From an uncultured beta proteobacterium (GTDB lineage: Bacteria > Pseudomonadota > Gammaproteobacteria > Burkholderiales > Burkholderiaceae_C): a stretch of 41,244 nt of DNA. The position numbers and the translations under genes are program-made. Shown in pieces: positions 37,201-41,244 of the stretch. Every line of letters starts with the position of its first letter. Positions within the stretch are counted from its first letter, which is position 1. Location of the stretch: contig CAIJPE010000127.1 of assembly GCA_903822435.1 (NCBI GenBank), positions 1-41,244 on the forward strand, written 5' to 3'. The notes beneath the pieces are model-generated. The model did not search any database and was not told the origin of the DNA. It saw only the letters and a program-made list of their open reading frames with translations.

Positions 37201-37466
37201 TCGTCGGAGCCGGTGGCGACGATGCCGCGCACGGGGTCGACATCGATCCTGCGGACTGCACCGGCATGCCCGCCCAGTTCCAACTGGACCGTCACATCAG
37301 GGCTTTCGGCGGCCAGGGCGTCGAGGCCCGAGAAGGCGACGGCCAGCAGCACGGCCAACAGCCCACCCAACGCCGCCCGCGTGCGCACCCCCAAAGACGG
37401 CGCCGGGCCATTCCGGTCGCGGGTCGTCGGAGAGACCGTCGGAGAGACTTTCGAGGCTTCGAGCAT
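34233..37466 (-). CDS. WD40-like repeat protein with C-terminal caspase-type peptidase domain
   Basis: This protein has 1077 residues from ATG 37466, chosen because a hydrophobic signal or anchor (ALGGLLAVLLAVAFSGLDALA) begins about 30 residues later; the frame is open to 37685. Beta-propeller repeats with WD40-like motifs follow (VATGSDDKSARLWSLSGG, then several LLWSPDGSALIAAY-type units, about 65-560). A middle beta-rich region leads to a peptidase C14 (caspase-like) domain, about 830-1060. It starts LFVLAVGISDYA and has the catalytic pair His918 in MAGHGAN and Cys967 in IDTCHAGN. Bacterial proteins of this build are often called metacaspase- or orthocaspase-like; they cleave after Arg, Lys or Asp depending on group. 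The propeller probably senses a partner. The targets are unknown. It should be exported or membrane-anchored. Confidence 0.86.
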   Translation of the reverse strand: MLEASKVSPTVSPTTRDRNGPAPSLGVRTRAALGGLLAVLLAVAFSGLDALAAESPDVTVQLELGGHAGAVRRIDVDPVRGIVATGSDDKSARLWSLSGGALRRVLRPPVGRNEAGRVYGVALNAQRGWLAVGGTSAIVGSAGPGIQIHDAETGEFLRRFDARGGDVKRLLWSPDGSALIAAYAGEHGVRAFDIDGSQTFADPFDGGVYALAVGPGILAAASLDGSLRVYRDQGTGARPRYVEQWRRQVAANPVSLALSPDGGALAIGYYSPGKAPDVVDMRTQRLTQGVAPPALGRETLMSVAWTGDGKRVVAAGDYGYGRRNTRLVVAEPGARSMDELDSGAASTITDLHALPDGRYAWASADGSWGVLDLPGRKSQPVRADLPDLDGAGNLRVGGDGQRLSWTLDGGGNPVEFDFSQRVVANGRGTAVEPPLLRRGLLDAPSDWENHRTPQVNGARIALAADEVSRAAVLFANGPDAVLGTSRALWRIGVGGATVWRRQTQTEVRAVNLARGGRVVVAAMLDGTVHLYRASDGEELLALLVLRDRRWVMWTPDGYFDAAVGADRLVGWVVNRPDGSAADYYPVAQFRERFHQPRYIDLLLQTLDAAEASRRHAAEVALELGPEATKALASRLPPASVTGSDPLAPLRLPPPQQPALAVAMSLPPPLAVLLMPQALPPVLQSSWRTIEFVVPAAPAEVVVDIPVSVRSHDLGLAFEWRIDGRPGGEVAAALERASDGLLSGRVKIQIPADAASVQLLARDRNGLSEPWVLAVRPRPAPLASLQSTLPAPSASVGPLVPSGTVSGMAADTSARLTQPAPTLALIAPASAAAVGGRLFVLAVGISDYARPAYRLRLAAKDAGDFAQAIRAQQSKLYREVVVRQLLDREASRPNLLAALKWLALQGGKGDTYMLFMAGHGANGPSGSYYFLTADAHHEDLRGTALSDGEIRQALRRIPGRALMFIDTCHAGNALGSTTARHSEVARFVNDLSDNGVVVFAASSGRQESLESDAWGNGAFTLALIDGLGGKADPLRIGRVTYKGLDYYVSESVRRLTKGEQTPVSLAPIGVPDFELARL

Positions 37467-37763
37467 CCTGTGCAAGGGGTGTCCGCTTCGTGCCGACGGG
37501 CGCTTCGCGAGGGGCCCCTGACCGGTCGAAAGGGTGCCCCTGCTCTCGGCCGCGAAGTTTAGACCATGGCCCCGCGGGCTCAGCCCGGAATCGGGGTCAG
37601 CCATTCGATGACCGGTCATGGCCTCTTGGCTCGGCGAACGCAGCGGGGGGCTCAAGTGCTTGCGGGATCCGCGCTTCGGAGACACGGCGGACGGCAGTGT
37701 GATTCCGAGGCGCCAGCGGCGGCATCGCCGCCACCAGAACAGAGCGGCGCACCGCCCCGGCTG

Positions 37764-40700
37764 TCAGCGCCTGTAGGGCGAATCGCCCCAGAACACCATC
37801 CGCTGCGACCCGGCCGGCACGGTGAAGGGCAACGGCTGCGGCTGGCCGGCCGCATCGAGGATCTGACAGCCCGCGGGCCAGCCGATCTCGCCGCATGCGG
37901 TGACCGTGCGGTCGACTCCCCTGTCGGCAATGACGATCGACATCCATTCCGGCGGCCCGCTGAACCACCAGCCCGTCACTTCTCGAATGGAGATGCCGTC
38001 AAGGTACACCGGCGTGTTCGGCGTCTCGAGTTGCATGTTGACCCGCGCAGTGCTGGCGCTGATCGGCACGAAGAACGCTTCGAGCTGCTGGACCTTTCCA
38101 GCCTTCAGATGGCGCGATGTCAGCGTGCTGAATCCGGTGCTGTCGTTCATCTTGCTCCAGGGACTGACCGCAAGGCTGATGTTGGGGTCGGCCACAACCG
38201 CATCGGCGTTGGGCGACATCGCGGTCCAGCGGTAGACGTGGGGCACGCCAGGCCGCATCGAGAAGCCTGGGCTGTAGATCAGGTCTCCTACCTGAGAGAC
38301 GGTCATCCGCACGCAGGGGCCGTTGCAACCGGTCTGGCTGCTGACGGGCTGCACGTCGTACGAAACCAGGGGCCAGTTCCAACTCTTGCCCCAATTGCCC
38401 AGCCCGCCTGTGAACTCGCCGCCCGGCACCAGTTCCGGGCCCAGCGACACGTAGTAGGTGGAGAAGGTCACGGGCCTGACCGGCATGACTTCGGCGGGAT
38501 TGAGCTGAACCCAGGAGGCCGCATCGACGAACCACTGACCGGCGGGACCGGAGAGCTTGGCATGTTCGGCCAGTTCGCCGTGAATCTGAACCACACGGTT
38601 GGCAACAAACTCGTTGCGGCCGGCGCCCAGCGCGCCAACACCCGAAAGGGCGTGGGTGAACCAGATCGGGTGAGCGATCTTGAACGTGGGCGCGGCCGGC
38701 CAGACGGCGCTGGCCGTCGTCATGGGCACGATCTCGTTGCCGCCGATCACGTTGCCCACAGACTGGTCTCGGTCCAGGTGGTCCATCGAGACCCAGATGC
38801 CCACCTCGCTGGCAATCCAGACCTTGTTGTTCTGTACTGTGTTGTTGGATGCGTTGTGCAGCAAGATGCCCATCGGCATGCCGTAGAGAAAGTTGTCGCG
38901 TACCGTGACCTGGTGAGACAGGTCGTCCAGGTAGACGCCTGCGACGACGTCGTTGCCGCCGTCGGGGCTGCCGAAGCTGTTGGCCCGCGCATTGAAGACG
39001 CGGTTGCCTTCCACCACCGTGCTTTGGGTGCCGGTGGCTGAGCCGTCCGACCACGTGTAGATGGCGCCGCAGTCGGAAAGACGCAAACAGTAGTCCCGTA
39101 CCTCGTTGCGCGCCACGGCCCCGCCGGCGGCAGTGGAGAACCGGATGCCGACGTAGCCCGTGCCGCTGACGATGTTGTCGAGCACTTGGCCGGCCGACCC
39201 GACGGCGATGCCTGCCATCACGGCACCGGCGGTGGCCTTGGTGCCCGTGTCCAAGACCTGGTTGCCACTGATGACGGCGCCCCTGACATAGGTCGCGTCG
39301 ATGCCGTACTCGCCGTTCGCCGCCACATAGCTGGATTCCACGCGCGGGCCCGGCACCGTATCGGCCAGCGTTTCCCACTGCGCCATCCGAATGCCTGCGG
39401 CGTCGTTCTCGCGCACTTCCAGGCCGGAAGCCAGCGCCTGCGGCGAGTCCGTGAATCGCAACGCATCGCCGCGCGAGCCACGCAGGCCCAGGCCGGCGAC
39501 GGTCAGATTGCGCCTGCCCCGCAGCTCGAGCACCACGTCGCGCACGTTGCCTTCCACGCGTGCCGTGTTCACGTCGATCTGCGACTGTGCTGCGTCGGCG
39601 ATGAGGTAGAGCCGTTGTGCCGCTTCATCGTGGAAGAACTCGCCGGGGGCGTCCAACATCCAGGCCTTGTCGCGCAAGACCCATCCTGTGCCCGGCTCGA
39701 CCGGTGCCTCCAGCGAGCCGTCGACGGTGATCTGGTCACCGTTGAAGCCGTTTGCTGCAACCGTTCTCTGCTCGACCTTCCAAGGCTGTGTGCGCAACAT
39801 CAGCGTCGCGTTGGACACGTCGCGGCCGGCCAGTGCTGCGGCATCGGCTGCGCTCATGCGGAAGCCCGCCAGCGCGCTCGACGTGCTGACCAGCGCCTGC
39901 GGTGCGTCGGCATTGGGCCACTGGGCACGGCGCAAGGTGCTGTCGTTCAACACCAGATGCGTGATCTTCGGTGTGCCGGGGGGGAGTGAGCGCGACCAGA
40001 CATTGCCGGTCTTGGTCCACCCGTTGGCAAACGAGTCGGCCCCGGTGATGACCGGGCGCCCCATGCTCGGGCAGTCGGTGCCGTAGGGCAGGACCTTTGT
40101 GCCATCGACCAGCAGGCTGACACCCAGCGACAGCGATTCGCGCCAGATACGGCCGCAGCGCAGATGGATGTTTTCGCCGGTCATCAACGGCACCGCGTTC
40201 TGCAGCAGCCGAGCAAGCGTCTTGAAGGGACGGTCGTAAGTACCTGAATAGCTGTCGGAACCCCCCATGGCATCCACATAAGGCCCGGGCTCGGGCGAGA
40301 GAGATGCCGGATCCACCGTTGCCGCCGCACCCAACTGGCTGGCGGCTGGCAGCGGTATGCGCAGCGCCCCTGTGGACACCATCAGGTTGCTGCCAGCACG
40401 CACTTGCACGCCATCGAAGGCGTTCATGCCGTAGCCCACATCGTAGGTGACGCCAGGGGCTGTAGGCGACAACGCCGTGCCGTTGACGGTGACCGATGCG
40501 ATCGTCAGCTGCCGGATGGGGCTCCCATCTGCGGCCTCGGCATTGCCAAAGACGATGTCCAGCATGCCACCGTCCATCACGACGGGGACGCGGAAGACCA
40601 AGTCGGACAGGGCCGTCCAGCGAACCTCCCCGGAGGCGATGACGACGCCGTTGTAGCGGAGCTGAAGCATCGCACCGGTCCCGGCGATCTGGTTCGACGC

Positions 40701-40934
40701 TGCACGCAGCACGATGTCGCTGGCGACTACCGTCATGGCGGACAGTCCGCTTGCCTTGGCGACATTGCCTGCCGCCAGACTGCTGCTGCGACCTTCGTTG
40801 ACAGTCGCTGCTTGCGACGGTGTATCGCTGTTCTGGCCACCACCACAGCCGCCGATCACCAAGGTGCAGGACAGCGCAAACGACGACAGGACGCGGGTGT
40901 GGCGAATTTGCGAGGATGTGAGTGATCGGATCAT
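37764..40934 (-). CDS. Secreted right-handed parallel beta-helix lipoprotein
   Basis: The product is 1056 residues with a lipoprotein signal (VIGGC, Cys30). The N-terminal region (about 65-205) is beta-rich, with a carbohydrate-binding-like start (VVASDIVLRAASNQIAGTG). A parallel beta-helix follows (about 215-780): it opens YVDAMGGSDSYSGTYDRPFK, the usual entry of such proteins, and continues with repeated units such as VVEGNRVFNARANSF and NNTVQNNKVWIAS. The last part (about 830-990) looks like a carbohydrate-binding jelly roll (GGEFTGGLGNWGKSWNW). Beta-helix proteins of this kind are often polysaccharide lyases or hydrolases, but I see no catalytic pattern that decides. ATG 40934 starts the signal peptide. 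It is the first gene of the leftward group of three large envelope genes. Confidence 0.86.
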   Translation of the reverse strand: MIRSLTSSQIRHTRVLSSFALSCTLVIGGCGGGQNSDTPSQAATVNEGRSSSLAAGNVAKASGLSAMTVVASDIVLRAASNQIAGTGAMLQLRYNGVVIASGEVRWTALSDLVFRVPVVMDGGMLDIVFGNAEAADGSPIRQLTIASVTVNGTALSPTAPGVTYDVGYGMNAFDGVQVRAGSNLMVSTGALRIPLPAASQLGAAATVDPASLSPEPGPYVDAMGGSDSYSGTYDRPFKTLARLLQNAVPLMTGENIHLRCGRIWRESLSLGVSLLVDGTKVLPYGTDCPSMGRPVITGADSFANGWTKTGNVWSRSLPPGTPKITHLVLNDSTLRRAQWPNADAPQALVSTSSALAGFRMSAADAAALAGRDVSNATLMLRTQPWKVEQRTVAANGFNGDQITVDGSLEAPVEPGTGWVLRDKAWMLDAPGEFFHDEAAQRLYLIADAAQSQIDVNTARVEGNVRDVVLELRGRRNLTVAGLGLRGSRGDALRFTDSPQALASGLEVRENDAAGIRMAQWETLADTVPGPRVESSYVAANGEYGIDATYVRGAVISGNQVLDTGTKATAGAVMAGIAVGSAGQVLDNIVSGTGYVGIRFSTAAGGAVARNEVRDYCLRLSDCGAIYTWSDGSATGTQSTVVEGNRVFNARANSFGSPDGGNDVVAGVYLDDLSHQVTVRDNFLYGMPMGILLHNASNNTVQNNKVWIASEVGIWVSMDHLDRDQSVGNVIGGNEIVPMTTASAVWPAAPTFKIAHPIWFTHALSGVGALGAGRNEFVANRVVQIHGELAEHAKLSGPAGQWFVDAASWVQLNPAEVMPVRPVTFSTYYVSLGPELVPGGEFTGGLGNWGKSWNWPLVSYDVQPVSSQTGCNGPCVRMTVSQVGDLIYSPGFSMRPGVPHVYRWTAMSPNADAVVADPNISLAVSPWSKMNDSTGFSTLTSRHLKAGKVQQLEAFFVPISASTARVNMQLETPNTPVYLDGISIREVTGWWFSGPPEWMSIVIADRGVDRTVTACGEIGWPAGCQILDAAGQPQPLPFTVPAGSQRMVFWGDSPYRR

Positions 40935-41244
40935 GGGAACACCTGGGCGCCTCGGTGCACGCCTGGAAATTGAAGTTGGATTTGCGCGTGGCCCGCGCCT
41001 CTTCGGCTGGTAAAAGCCAACACCACTGCCTATGGGCGAAGGTGTTGCGCTACAGCGAATACAGCCTAGCCACCATGTTGGGCTAGTTCGCCAGAATTCG
41101 ATGCGGTTAGTTGCCGGGTTTTCTTGTGCAATTGCGATGAAGTGAAACCCAATGCAACTGGTTGGCGTCGCGCCTTCGCCAGATGGCCTTTCGGGCCTGG
41201 ATATGGCTAACGCGACGATGTGTGTTGCGCGATACGCTGCGTGC
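40935..41244 (-). promoter_or_regulatory. Upstream region of the beta-helix gene with two inverted repeats
   Basis: No gene is visible in these 310 bases. Two perfect inverted repeats are candidate operators or leader hairpins: CAACACC/GGTGTTG (41018-41024 and 41041-41047, 16-base gap) and CTAGCC/GGCTAG (41066-41071 and 41081-41086, 9-base gap). The part beyond 41090 looks less GC-rich than the rest of the window. I found no convincing -35/-10 pair. Confidence 0.4.

Noticed and set aside
37467..37685. N-terminal extension of the caspase-like protein to 37685
   Set aside because: The extra 73 residues are Ser/Arg/Pro-rich without hydrophobic or domain features, and would place the signal anchor more than 100 residues from the start.

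Overview
The window is about 41 kb of GC-rich chromosomal DNA from a Gram-negative betaproteobacterium, most likely Burkholderiales near the Leptothrix/Sphaerotilus/Rubrivivax/Ideonella group. This rests on the origin-region gene order mnmE-yidC-yidD-rnpA-rpmH | dnaA-dnaN-gyrB, the high-GC codon use, and a left-hand locus that matches, gene by gene, what I recall of the mof operon of Leptothrix discophora. The genus is an inference; there is no rRNA here.

Left arm (1-14754, all + strand). The window opens in the 3' end of a secreted protein made of fibronectin type III domains. It is followed by an FKBP-type isomerase (MofB-like), a c-type cytochrome fused to a periplasmic-binding-like domain (MofC-like), a second FKBP isomerase and a SCO-type copper chaperone. 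A compact atypical type II secretion/type IV pilus-like cluster follows: major pseudopilin GspG, platform GspF, ATPase GspE, four small inner-membrane proteins in PilM/N/O/P or GspL/M/C style, a lipoprotein TPR-secretin, two more pseudopilins and a GspK-like protein. Most secretion genes overlap by a few bases. I read the whole as one locus that folds, metallates and exports an extracellular multicopper oxidase, with the FN3 fragment as that enzyme's C-terminus. The oxidase domains lie outside the window, so this is inferred.

Origin region (14961-24751). mnmE, yidC, yidD, rnpA and rpmH run leftward; dnaA, dnaN and gyrB run rightward. The rpmH-dnaA gap carries two good divergent sigma70-type promoters. 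The dnaA -10 element is covered by a perfect DnaA box, which implies autoregulation. Further DnaA boxes lie inside rnpA and between dnaA and dnaN.

Right arm. A long imperfect palindrome (24763-24888) separates gyrB from a tail-specific protease (prc). A PAP2-family protein follows. On the - strand, convergent with it, are three very large envelope or secreted proteins: a parallel beta-helix lipoprotein, a WD40-like protein with a caspase-type peptidase domain, and a lipoprotein with six Ig-like domains and a long NHL-propeller region. Two apparently frameshifted small genes lie downstream of the last. These three large genes and the mof/secretion locus are transcribed against the direction of replication predicted from the origin, whereas the housekeeping genes run with it.
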